A stretch of DNA of 64,000 bases from Blattamonas nauphoetae (taxonomy: Eukaryota; Preaxostyla; Oxymonadida): positions 43,495 through 107,494 of the forward strand of contig JARBJD010000261.1 of assembly GCA_033064195.1 (NCBI GenBank), given 5' to 3'. The notes beneath the pieces were generated by a model, which saw only the letters and a program-made list of their open reading frames with translations, had not been told where the DNA came from and did no database searches. The translations under genes and the position numbers were made by a program. Below are positions 8,865 through 20,100 of this stretch, piece after piece (the stretch's first letter is position 1; each line of letters opens with the position of its first letter).

Positions 8865-11800
8865 ATGGGTTGTGGTTCATCGACCCAAGCTGTCGAGCCT
8901 CAAAAGGGCGTCGAACTCACTCGGGATAAGGACTATATTCCCGATGATAAGCTGGATGAAGAGTTCAGCAAAGTCCTTGTATATTTCTTTTGCTTCTCGA
9001 TTTTTCAAACAGAACCTTCTTTTATTTCCACCTGACAAACAAGAGCAAATGAAGAAGACAATGAAACCTGATCAGAAGCGTACTCTCATCTCACAAAATC
9101 GAACTAAAGTTCGAGCTGAAGACCAACTCGAGGAATTGTTGAAAGATGCGAGAACTACTCAAAGCGAGGAAATTCTCCGTAAATTACGTGTGGAACTCAC
9201 TAGAGGAGATGAAATATACCTCCGAACGTTCTTCGACCTCAACGGACTCAGAGATCTTCTCGATGTGATTCACGACAAACTCAGAAGACCAAAGTTTGCA
9301 TCTTTTACCGTTCATTTTCGAATTATTTCACTTATCGATTGCCAATTGTCTTTTTCTGATATACTCTCATCATATTTTCTCAGAAATGCCGTTGACGATC
9401 GAAAAGTTATGGAAGAATGTGTGATGTGCTTCAAGGCATTAATGAACAACCCAATGGGTCTCCGTGAGATCGCCGGATATCCTGGTACTTTTCGGGAGCT
9501 TGTTATGATTCTGAAGAAGCCGAATGAAGAGTTTCAATTACCTTCCTCCTTTCACCTTTTTTCTATCTTTTCAATTAACTCATCTGGTACCGTTCACTGG
9601 TATATGAAACCTCAGCGAAGCTCTTCCAATCTATTTTGAAACGGGAGCGCTGCTTCTCCAACTGTTTTCGTGCATGTGCATTCTTCCGGAAGAAGCAGTT
9701 GCTGGAGGACCGAAGTTTGAATTTCTGGAGTTATTATGTCATCCCTCTCTCGCTCCTTCTTTTTTTCATGTTTTATTAAGGTTTATTGATGAAGCAATCA
9801 CATACTTCCACAACCAGACGAAAGAAGAATATCGATTCCAGACTCTTGTTGAATATTTAAATCCTTCGTACAAAGTATACCAATATTCGGTTCTCATTTG
9901 AGCTTCTTTCTCTTTCTTTCTCTCCGTTTCTTTCTCCCATTCTACCCGTAGCCATCAGATTCGAACCCAAATTTGAAAGTTCCAGAAAAAATGAAGACAG
10001 GAATTGTAACCCTCATGAACTCGATTCTTGTTGGTTTGGAGCATAACTATCAACGTATCCACATGCGAAAAGAGTTCAACAATGGGAATGTTGATCGCAG
10101 TCTCGAACTCGAACTCCAAAATCCAATTTCCGGTGCATATCTCACCCAAATCAAAGTGTACCAAGATGAGCGTGACTTAGACAATTCTGAGCTCCAAAGT
10201 TCGATGCCTACGATTGGATTTGGAGGAGAAGTTCAGTTTTCTTATGATCCGTCGGATACCTTCCAACAATTGCAGAACCACATCCATGGACTCGATGTGA
10301 AATCCATTAACGTGACAATGGAACAAGAACAGAACGCAAGCCTGCATCTCAACAACATCCTCAGGATCTTGTGCAGTGTCCCAGTCAAAAGTGCCATTTG
10401 GCGTTTGGCGGACGAGCGTGTGGGTAAATTAGTGAATCAATCGAAGACACCTGAAGGAGAAGGGGAACTGAAGGAGATGGAGAGTAAGATTGAGCAGGAA
10501 GAGAAGTTGAAGGCATTGGAGAACGAAGTGAAAGAAGCTCGACGCGAAACACAACAAATGAACGTTGTCTTTGGCGATGTCCAACAAAAACTCGGAATCC
10601 AAAAAGGAGGAAGTGTCACACAAGCAGTCACCGATCTCAAAACACGAATGGAGCAACTCCAAGCGGAAGACAATCAGAAAACGACACAACTTCAGCAGAA
10701 AGAGAAGGAACTTGCTGAAATGCGAACTAAACTTCAACAAATCGAGAAAGAAGCCTTCGAACGTGGCCAGGCCAATGCAAAGACTGTCGTTGTGGAGAAG
10801 ATCGTCGAAAAGACAATCGAGGTCCCATCAGCTGCAGCGGCGAGCTCAGGCGTTGTTCCCCCTCCTCCACCGATGGACGGTGGAAGCGTTCCCCCTCCTC
10901 CGCCAATGGATGGCGGGAATGTGCCTCCCCCACCGCCAATGGATGGAGGGAACGTTCCCCCGCCTCCTCCGATGGATGGCGGCAGTGTTCCTCCTCCACC
11001 ACCGATGGGCGGGGGAGGAGTCCCACCTCCACCACCAATGGGTATGAGGGGGTTTTTTTACGTGTTTTTTTCACCCATTTTTTTATTCTTCTCGATCTCT
11101 CCCATCATCATCTTCTGTGTTGATTATCTCTTTCAGATGGCGGCGGTGTCCCCCCACCTCCTCCAATGGGCGGTGGGATTCCACCACCTCCTGGAATGGG
11201 TGGAGTTCCTCCTCCTCCTGGCATGGGCGGCGTGCCCCCTCCACCCGGCGGTGGTGGTGTTCCGCCTCCTCCGATGATGATGGGAATGCCCAAAAAACAA
11301 CCTCGAAAACCATCCAAGCCACTCAAAGTGTTCCATTGGAAGAAAATCCCCGATCGCGAAATTCAGGGTACGATCTGGAAGAAGCTCAACGATGACAACG
11401 CGAAAGTCAACACAGAGGAGATTGAGACACTGTTCGACAAGAAGGACACACGCAAACCAGCACCAGCAGCAGGAGCTGCCAGCCAAGCAGCCATCCCAAA
11501 AGTCCAACAAATCCAGCTTCTCGATTCGAAGAGAACAGGAAATATGGGAATCATGTTGGCTCAGTTTGGCGGAGCCCAGCCGGAAGAAATCGCGGAGAAG
11601 ATCAAAGTCTGGGATCCTGTCTTCCTCACCCCCAATCGTCTCAAAACACTCGTCCAATACATCCCAACTGCCGAGGAAAGGGACACACTGTCCTCGTTTG
11701 ATGGGGACATGAGCAAGCAGTCCAAACCAGAGCGCTTCTTCCACGCGATTATGGACATCCCGCGGTACGAAGAGAGGCTGCAAGCACTCGTCTTCCAGCA

Positions 11801-12836
11801 GAGAGCGAATGACATTCTGGAGTATCTCAAGCCAAGCTATGAAAGTGTTGTGTATGCTTCGAAAGAGGTCCAGAACTCGCCCACTTTTAACTCGCTTTTG
11901 GAGACAATTCTGTTTATCGGGAACTACATCAACGGCACCTCGGCAGCTGGATGCGCGTGGGGTTTCAAATTGGAAGTGTTGGAGAAGATTGCTGACTTTA
12001 AAGCAACAAGCGATCCCAAAATCACGCTCTTCACGTATCTGGTGAAGAAAATGCGGGAGAAGGGAGATGTGGAGAAGTTGAAGAAAGAATGGGAGCATGT
12101 GAAGGAAGCAAGCAAGCAGAACCTCCCCACTCTCAACCAAGATGCAAAGGAACTGGAAGATGGTCTCAGAAAAATCACAAAAGAGATCGAAGAGTCGAAG
12201 TCAGATGGAGAAGGGCTGACCGAAGAACAGAAGAAGTGCGCGGATGCGTTCAATTCAATCGTCACTGTCTTCTATGATTCTTTGTCTGTCCAGATCAAGT
12301 CGATCACCGAGCTGAAGGATGATGTGGAGAAGAGACTGGAAGATGCGATCAAGTTCTTCCAGGAGGACCCAAAAGCTATCGGCGCGGAGGAGTTCTTTGG
12401 GATCTTTGCAAGATTTATGGATAAGGTGGATGTATGCAAACTTGTTAACAAATTTATATGAGATTTGTTCGTTTTTTTGCGATTTGTATCACTTTCATCT
12501 CTCTCTTCTTCCATCAATCAGAAAACAGCGGCAGAGCAACAACAAAAGGAAGACAAAGAAGAAAAAGACCGAATTCGGAAGGAAAAAGAAGATGCTCGTA
12601 AAGCAGCCAAGCTTGGCAACACTCCACAAAAGGATGTCAAGCCAGCAGAAGACGATCTCCCGCCTCCCCCTCCTCCACCCGACGAGGAAGAGGAAGTGAA
12701 GAAGATGCCGAAACTGATTGGAGGCAACAGGCCACCCTCTGCTTCCATCAACCTCCAGAAGGATATTATCAACCAACTGCAGAGCCAGCTGGCCTCGGGA
12801 GCCACTCTGCGACGTATCCGGAAGCCTCAAAGCTAA
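8865..12836 (+). CDS. Diaphanous-type formin (GBD/FH3-FH1-FH2)
   Basis: Exons 8865-8978, 9013-9293, 9384-9530, 9616-9714, 9781-9874, 9952-11041, 11137-12431 and 12522-12836 join in frame into 1,144 residues. Formins nucleate and processively elongate unbranched actin filaments. The N-terminus MGCGSS is a candidate myristoylation/palmitoylation site. A GTPase-binding/FH3 armadillo region covers roughly residues 40-400, then coiled coil 400-540. The FH1 region (about 547-655) holds blocks of five to six prolines that would recruit profilin-actin. FH2 (about 660-1040) contains PLKVFHWKKIP near its start and GNYINGTS. An acidic/proline-rich tail may act as a DAD. The 66-nt intron 9715-9780 is a multiple of three and has no internal stop; I call it spliced because removal restores FH3 spacing. 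The first intron is 34 nt. Confidence 0.92.
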
Positions 12837-13103
12837 CTGTCGTTAAGACTTATTATTCCTTGCACATATCACCACTTTCTTTCATCTATCCGAACTTTCA
12901 TCGGTTTTCTTTTGTTTGACGTTTGAACTCTCTTTTTTTTGTGGAAAAGAAGAATGGGCTGTATACACGAAACGACCGCGAAATCACACAAACAATTTTC
13001 ACACATGGGTGCCCCACCAGCAGGGCTGATCAGGAACGAAGATTTGCCCATCGTTGTCAGTCATGGATGTGACAGACTCAGAATCGAAATCAACGTCAGG
13101 AAT

Positions 13104-14533
13104 TCAGCCATCGGCTCTTTCTACAGTAACCCATGGCCCAAAAAACAGAAGCTCCCTTTGTTTGATCTGTCGTTGAAGAATTCTCTGGACTTCTGAAAGA
13201 GGAAATGAGGGATGAGTTGATGATGGATCACGACATTGAAATACGGCATACCAGGATGGCCAAAACCCCAAAAGTTGAGTGTTTCATTTCCATCTGTGAC
13301 TGTTCCACGTCGTTGGGGCTTTTTGATGACTTTCTGAAGAAGACTCATGCATCCATCGAGGGAGTTGGAACAGACAGATATCTGAGAGTTACAGGCTAGA
13401 AATGGAATGTCACAATCAAAATCAATGAATGATGAACAGTGTTGGAGTAAAGAGATCAAATCATCAGAAAAATCGGATGGATGGCATGGATGAGTCAGAC
13501 TTAGTGTTATTCGGAAAAGGGGGTTTGAATGAAAATTAGAAATTTCACATTCGTAAAAACATCGCTGTCCACGATGTTCTGCACAGTTGTCTTTGTGTAA
13601 ATATCGATAACCACAGGGAAAAATTTGTCTGAAGAAATTTGATCGAGTATGCAATTCGCGAGAATAACTGGTAGAGAGAGAAAGAAACATACGGAGCACT
13701 ATAAAATGAAGGGTTGTTCGGTTGAATAACTCCAACATTCACCAAAATATCTTCTCCGATGTTAAGATTGACGTCGACTGTCAAATTCAGTGAAAAAGAA
13801 TGAGGCACACATGGATCTGGAAATTTGGAAATGTTGTGGTTTGGTCTTGTGACTGGACCAAGAAGAGTTGTTGATTCTCTGAGTTCTTCTGATACATCGT
13901 CTTGGTCATGTTGAGAACTGTCTTCTTGCTCATCAGAATCTGAATTGGATGAAAGGACAATTGCATTGTCCCAGTTCTGTGATTCTAGTTGTTGACCCTT
14001 TGGACGGACAATGGTATTGTGATGAGAAGCCAGGGGTCTTGAAAAAGGAGTGAATGACGAAGGAGGAAACTGGCGAGGTGGGAGAATTCTTTGGCGAGAT
14101 TTATGAGTTGTACCTGATCGACGATGCAATCTTGGATGTTTCACTGGAAGTCTGAAGTGAGGATGAGCAGATAAGATGATCAGAAAGTGACAGAATGGAC
14201 ATAGAAAAGGGAAGAAGTTGATGATTCAAAGTATCAAACGGCTTGGGTTGAAGAAGAATTGGGGGTTCGTCGTCGGGGATGTTGAGATCCCCTGGCATGA
14301 TAAAATTGTCGAGGAAGGCTTCTGCATTATCCACTAGTTCTCTAAACAGACAAATATATAGATATATAGATTGAATGAAAAAGGAGACCTTAGAATTTCT
14401 GACGGAATTTCAAAAGTTGTTCCAGATGGGGGGAATTTCTGTATTGATGAGAACCAGAAGAAATTCAGACAGTTAATGGTGCTGAAAGAAATGAAGACGA
14501 TGGGTTTGATGAAAAAGCATCTGTTGAATGCAT
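13104..14533 (-). CDS. FYRN/FYRC-domain nuclear protein (TBRG1-like)
   Basis: Six exons (14471-14533, 14389-14438, 14145-14341, 13693-14113, 13252-13628, 13104-13192) give 398 residues. Introns are 32, 47, 31, 64 and 59 nt. The first 200 residues are acidic and Ser/Pro-rich. The C-terminal half carries a candidate FYRN segment (PCGYRYLHKDN..RCFYECEI) followed by a candidate FYRC segment ending NFWGFGHPEVQRIL. The latter becomes visible only when the last intron is removed, which supports the splice model. FYRN/FYRC pairs occur in TBRG1, MLL/KMT2 methyltransferases and some JmjC demethylases, so a chromatin role is likely. No SET, PHD or JmjC domain is visible, making a stand-alone TBRG1-like protein the best fit. 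Assignment is by pattern only. Confidence 0.6.
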
Positions 14534-14691
14534 TATTAGCCAATCACGACAGCTCCGGATCCTGCTGATGATCGAACCCGTTTTAGAGGATTCAACAAAG
14601 AATGGATATCATCACATCGATAAATGATGGTAACCGAAGCGAATGAATGTGTTATGTAAATCTCTTAAAATAGAATGAAGTATAGTCTGAA

Positions 14692-16571
14692 TCAGGACGG
14701 CTCTTTTTTTTTTTCAAGTTGTGTTGGTTCAACAGCTGTTTTAGTATCAGCTGAGGGCTGTTCAGTGTGATTCCATTCCAATTGATAACCGTCCTTTTCT
14801 TGGCTGGAGACTGGAACCGATAATTCGTCAAAAATGGTGACATCAACGACTGCATCCATATCACTCAGGTACGTCTAGAAAATAGAGGGTGAATAAAATA
14901 GTGTGGGTAGATAGAGATGAGAGAAGGAGGGAAAATGAAGCCTATGGGTGAGAGAATAACATACACAGAACCTGACGGATTTTGGGATATTGATGACAGT
15001 GGTTGGTTGTTGCTTCCCTTCAACAAAAAAGCGGGCACAACGAGGGGTAGCGTTGAGGGTGAGCTCACATGCAACACGTTGCAATGTTGTGTATGAATCA
15101 TTGCCAGCGTAGGTTGACTTCTGTTCGATGTGGCCTCTATGAGTATATCCAAGTGATTCTAAGGGGAAGAGGAGAAGTCACAATAGATAGGATGTGAATT
15201 ATGAACAAGAGAATGACGGATAAAGAATATCTGAAGAAAAACTGGAGAGTTGAAGCTCCACCATACTGCCTGTCTTTCCTGGAGAATCATTCGGAGCAGG
15301 AATGACATCTGACTCAACAATCCCAATACTCATTTTGCTTGTTCCGTAAAACACAGCTTCAAAGAGCCAAGTCCCATCTGTGATGACTTTCGAAGCGATG
15401 AACATTCCATCTGAATGCTCTCCAAGAATCATTCCCCTGTTTCCCTGAGCTTCACATTTCACAGGATCAGACGTTAGGAGGAAGAAATCTGCGGGAATTG
15501 TATTTGGGTTGGCATGGTAGATGGCGTATGGTGGCTCGAAGTAAGCCATCTCGTTGACAAGTGGATATGAGAATTGAGGTGGAATATATGGAGGTACAGG
15601 GAATGACTCTGGTGATGGGGGAATATGGGGTCCTGGGATTGGAGGCATGTGTGGTGGGCGTCGAGTTGGTTGCGTGCGGGGTTTAACGGGAAGTGGATTC
15701 GTGGTATTATTTCGATCTTGAGGAAATTGCCGAACGAGTCCAGGCGGTGTGATATGAAGAGATGCCTGAGGCGCTTGCAATGATGGTTGAGGAATTGAAA
15801 GTGGGTTTGTAGGATGGCTGAGTGGTTTTGTCCCATTGTACTTGAACGTTACTGTTTCGGAAGTGTTCGTATCAACCTTTGGCTTAGGGTGATTTGCAAC
15901 AATATCAGGAGCAAAAAAGGTGAATCGTTGTGAGAGAGGAACAGATGTTTGGGTGTCTTCTTGATTTCCTGTTGGTGTTTCCTTTTGAGATGATAGCGGA
16001 AGTGTTATTGAGTGGTTGTTAATGAGAAGCTGGAGATCCGAGGCAAGTGTCTTGATATTCGATGAATTAAGAGAGAAGAGAATTGATAAAAAATAAACTA
16101 GAGAAAAAAGATCAAACAATAAGGTATCGTGTTGATTCCTCAGAATCCTTATTATCGATAATTGAGTTGCATAAATCAAGAGCACCTGATGTCTTATATT
16201 GGACAGATGATATCGGGTCTGTTTCATGAGATAATCATGTCAAATGAAGCAATCGGGAACGCATACTTAAAATTAAATAAAGTAAAAGCTTTTGAAGGCA
16301 AATTATTTTGTCATTGGGTGCTAGAAGAGTGGGATATCGTTCGATTATCTCCTTAACTTGGGCAATCTAACAAAATGGGCACATGGAAATGAATAATGAT
16401 TGTGTGAAAATAAAGACAAACATTTTCCAGAAGATCTGTTGGGACCTTTGTGCACGTCCATTGCCATGCAGGTTGGGTCATAACTAGAAGTTGTGGTGAT
16501 ATCGATCCACCCATTGCATGTGGAAAATGACAGTTGGGTTTTGTGATGAGCTCAATCACATCCCTTATCAT
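14692..16571 (-). CDS. SPRY-like domain protein with N-terminal helical and Pro-rich regions
   Basis: Six exons (16422-16571, 16267-16366, 16186-16218, 15243-16097, 14965-15158, 14692-14874) give 504 residues. All junctions are GT-AG and in frame; the 33-nt third exon is the least certain. Residues 50-120 look helical (VKEIIERYPTLL, LASDLQLLINN). A long Pro/Gln-rich linker follows (PPHMPPIPGPHIPPSPES). The C-terminal part has the strand pattern of oxymonad SPRY-type domains: GMFIASKVITDGTWLFEAVF, MSIGIVESDVIP, GNDSYTTLQRVACELTLN, RFFVEGKQQPTTVINIPKSV. SPRY domains bind protein partners; the partner is unknown. The acidic/charged tail has no motif. Start chosen at the first in-frame ATG upstream of the helical exon. 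Confidence 0.6.
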
Positions 16572-16675
16572 GATTGGTTCAAACCATTGTTCTCACTTGA
16601 TGATCATGAGGCAGTACTTTGTTCTAATCACCACAAAATTAAGTAATCCTTGAGTCTTCGTATCGCGAAACAAAA

Positions 16676-17098
16676 TGTGAGAAAATTTTTGAAAACTTGG
16701 GACTGCAAGCCCACGTACCACGTATAAAAAACTTTCGTCTGGTGGATAATTAGTTGTGGATGAGCGCCATTCGGTGGTTGATGACTTGTTTTGGTGCCTC
16801 TAGAGGAAATACCGCACTTTTTTTCTCTTCTCATTTTCTCACTCTCTAGTCATTATATTGAGCGATCGGTGGATTTATTCTGAATAAAACGGAATAATAT
16901 GTTGAAAGTTTCGAATAGAAATCAGTTTTGTAACTTAGATCTAATTTTCAACTCGTTTTATGATCTATGATCTATCCGAAAAAAATCACAGATTTAGGTA
17001 GTCAGAGTCCTCCTCATTCACAAAGTTTAAAAAAAAACCGAGATACTTCGTTTTTACGAGCTGGGGTACGCTCCCAAGTTTTCAAAAATTTTCTCACA
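16676..17098. mobile_element. MITE-like inverted-repeat element, 423 bp
   Basis: A 27-bp sequence starting TGTGAGAAAATTTTTGAAAA at 16,676 reappears inverted at about 17,072-17,098 with at most minor changes. The interval between is A/T-rich and non-coding. It lies between the SPRY gene start (16,571) and the beta-helix gene stop (17,134). No transposase is encoded, and target duplication is not clear because both flanks are A-rich. A non-autonomous DNA element is the simplest reading. A transcript hairpin or terminator is less likely given the 420-bp separation. Confidence 0.55.
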
Positions 17099-17133
17099 AA
17101 TGGCAAAAAAATATATAAACAAGCGAAGATATA

Positions 17134-20100
17134 TCAAACAAACTCGGAGGATGAGGAATCCAATAAAACTTCCTCAGAATCAGTATCAGAGAGATCAGCA
17201 GACTTTTTCTTCTTTTTCGTTTTCGTCCGTGCCTCCCGTGTGCTCTCGCTTTTGCTCTCCCGATCACCCGTCTCCTCGCTGTGTGGCACAGTCTCTCCCT
17301 CCGCCCAATGAACCTCCATCGAGCGATAATCTGTCAATCTCTTCGGACCCCCCCATCTCGAGATTCCTCCATTCAACATAATTATGTCTCCATAATCCGC
17401 TTCGAGAAGCCCACCATGATCCGGCTGACAACACGCACAGCAGAACCTCTTCCGAAGGTGGGGAGGGGCAAGACGGGATTTGCGTAGGTTGAGCATGATG
17501 CAGTAGGAGATTGGTACTGTGATGGCATAAATGAGGAAGACAGAAAGAAGGCTGAGAGCAACTAGCTCCCACGGACGAAGAAAAACATAATCGAGAAGGC
17601 TGACGGGAACGGAATCCTTTCCAAGAAGGACCATGTTCGCTGTGCGGTCGGGAGAGATGTGGGTGTGGATTGCCTTCAGAAGAGTGTAGCGAGAGAGTGT
17701 TGGAAGCTTGAATCCGAAGTGAGAAGCTTGCGCACAGTAGCAGTGAGTGAACGACACGTTTGTGATGTCGAAATGAGGAACAGAAGCGGTCTGCTCGATG
17801 AACATCGTCCCGAATGAATAAGGATGAGGATCGGTGATGTTTGAGAAGACGATATCAGAGATTGATAGATCAGACTTCTCGCCAAGATTGATTTTGAGAA
17901 TCACTCCAGTGAAGAGGGTATATGGTGAGGGCGTGTCTTGACTTGAGAGAGATGAGTCTGGATTGACGAGCATCATGTCTGGATCTTTGACATGGTGTGT
18001 GTCGATGTTGCTGAAGCTGAGGTCGATGATGATGATGACAGAGTTTGGCGATGAGATTTGGAGGACTGTCTGTGAAGTTGTGAAGAGTGAGTCAATTTTG
18101 ATGCTCACAAGTCTCAGTTCAGACTCTTCGGTAGAAGCGATCACGATGAGAGGAGCGTCCAGTGCCATTTCGGAGAATTGTGATTCTTCGATATATATAT
18201 CGGAATTTGAAAGAACAATCGGCGAATTTGAATTGATCTCGAAATTTGTGATGTTAACTTCGCTGATGATGCAGTTAGATCGACGAACGGTAATCAACGA
18301 TTCATAGACAGAAGAATTGAGATAGAACAAAGTGAGTTCGAGTCGGGTGAGGAAAAACGTGGATTGGTTCACATCAAACATTGGATGTCCAACGAAAACG
18401 GTGCCGAAGACGGCTGTTGTGCTCCGGAGCAAGATGTCGGTGATGGTGACATTGGCCGACTGAGCAGAAAGGATGGAATGAACCATCCGATCAGTGTCGA
18501 ATAGCACGTTGATGTTGTCGAGGCAGAGAATCCCGTTGACACACGAGAAGAGAAAGGTTTTAGTGGCTGGATTTCCGGAAAATACGAAGGAGAGAGTGTC
18601 CATTCTCATTTCTTTCGTGCAGACGAAGACTGCAGGTTCGATGAAATTAGCTCCAATCCTCATTCGAGGAAACGACTCTCCGTCGATTTCGACCGTTGGA
18701 TGAGTGTTGCGAATGACATTGTGGACTTGTGTTGTTGAAACGATGTGATAAGAACGGAGAGATCCTTCAAACAGAATCGTGTTTTGGGTGTAGTCAGCAT
18801 TCTGGCAGGGGACTGTTTCGGTGCCGCAGTTGAGTTGGTTGGTTCCGTTGGTGCAGATCCAGAAAGTGTCCAAATCGGGAAGTATGAACGGAAAAAGTGT
18901 GACTGGATCACTCGTTCCTTTAAGAAGTCCAAGTATTGATTTCCACATGGCATTCTGGACAATAGACGATGAGAGATAGAAAGTTGGGATGTGGTCGAAC
19001 GACGAAAGCATCACCCGGATGACATTTGGACCCATCATACCAGATGAGTCTCTCGAGATGGCAGTTCTTTCAAAACTCAAACACAATTCAGCTGCTTTGA
19101 TCGATGGATGGTAGTCGATAACAAAGATTGGGGAATATGTGGAGATGAAGTTGACGGTGATGTTGGAGGAATGAAGGTGGAAGCTGGCGTCGCAGCTTGA
19201 GGAGAAGAAAATGAGACTTGAATCAAAAAATTCGTTTATGAAGATGAATGAGGAGTTGGTGATGACGAGTGACATATCAGCATCGGTTTGAAAGCTGATG
19301 AAATGTAAACCGGCTTCGCTGATCGAAAAGTCCGCAACTTTCACTTCCACAAGAGACAGAGACGAGTTCAAGCTCCTCAAAAAATGAGAGTACATCGGAG
19401 TCACTCCGCTTTGCGGTTGGTTCACCGAGTCCTCTATACGCAGCGATGATTCTCCGTCTATGTCTGCCAGAGTGAAGAGAGACATGTAGTTGTTGTGGAC
19501 AAAATGGCTTCGAGTAATGATTACTGTGGAGAAAGCCTGGATTTGGATGAAGAGGACACTGGACGAGTCTGGTGCTGTCACTGTCATCTGGTCGAACCTC
19601 AGCTCCGAGTGGGTGGCGACGAAGGCAGGAATCGATTGGGTCATCAGTGTGAATGTGACAATATGAGTGCAAGAGAATGTTAAATACTTGTGCAGACAAT
19701 GCACGTTAGTCTCGTTGAATGAGCCGCTTGGTAGGATGAAGACATGCATGCGGGGTGTTTGGACGAATCTGACGACGAAGCCGAGTGTGCCGCAAGGATT
19801 GAGTTGAGCTGAACATGTGAGAGTGTCCTGTCCGGTTCCAATTACAAAAATAGAAGTGTACGGGGCTGGGAAGGGATCTGTGAGTTCCAAGCTGCCGACA
19901 ACGAAGCGAGGAGTGGCTGATGTGGAGCGAGAACCGGAGAAGTTGAGTGTTGGCGCTATCTCGCTCTCAATCAGAATATCCGATGCTCCTTCGGCAGAAT
20001 CACACGTGCACTCGTCGAAAAGAGTGTTCGTGACATTCAAAATCAACGATCGAGAGGGAGGTGGAACAACAAACAGAACCCCAGCAGACTTCCCCCCGCA

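Noticed and set aside
9715-9780. Reading through the 66-nt segment in the formin as coding
   Set aside because: It is in frame and stop-free, so not excluded, but it has a GTTTG donor, pyrimidine-rich tail and AG. Removing it restores the usual FH3 spacing.
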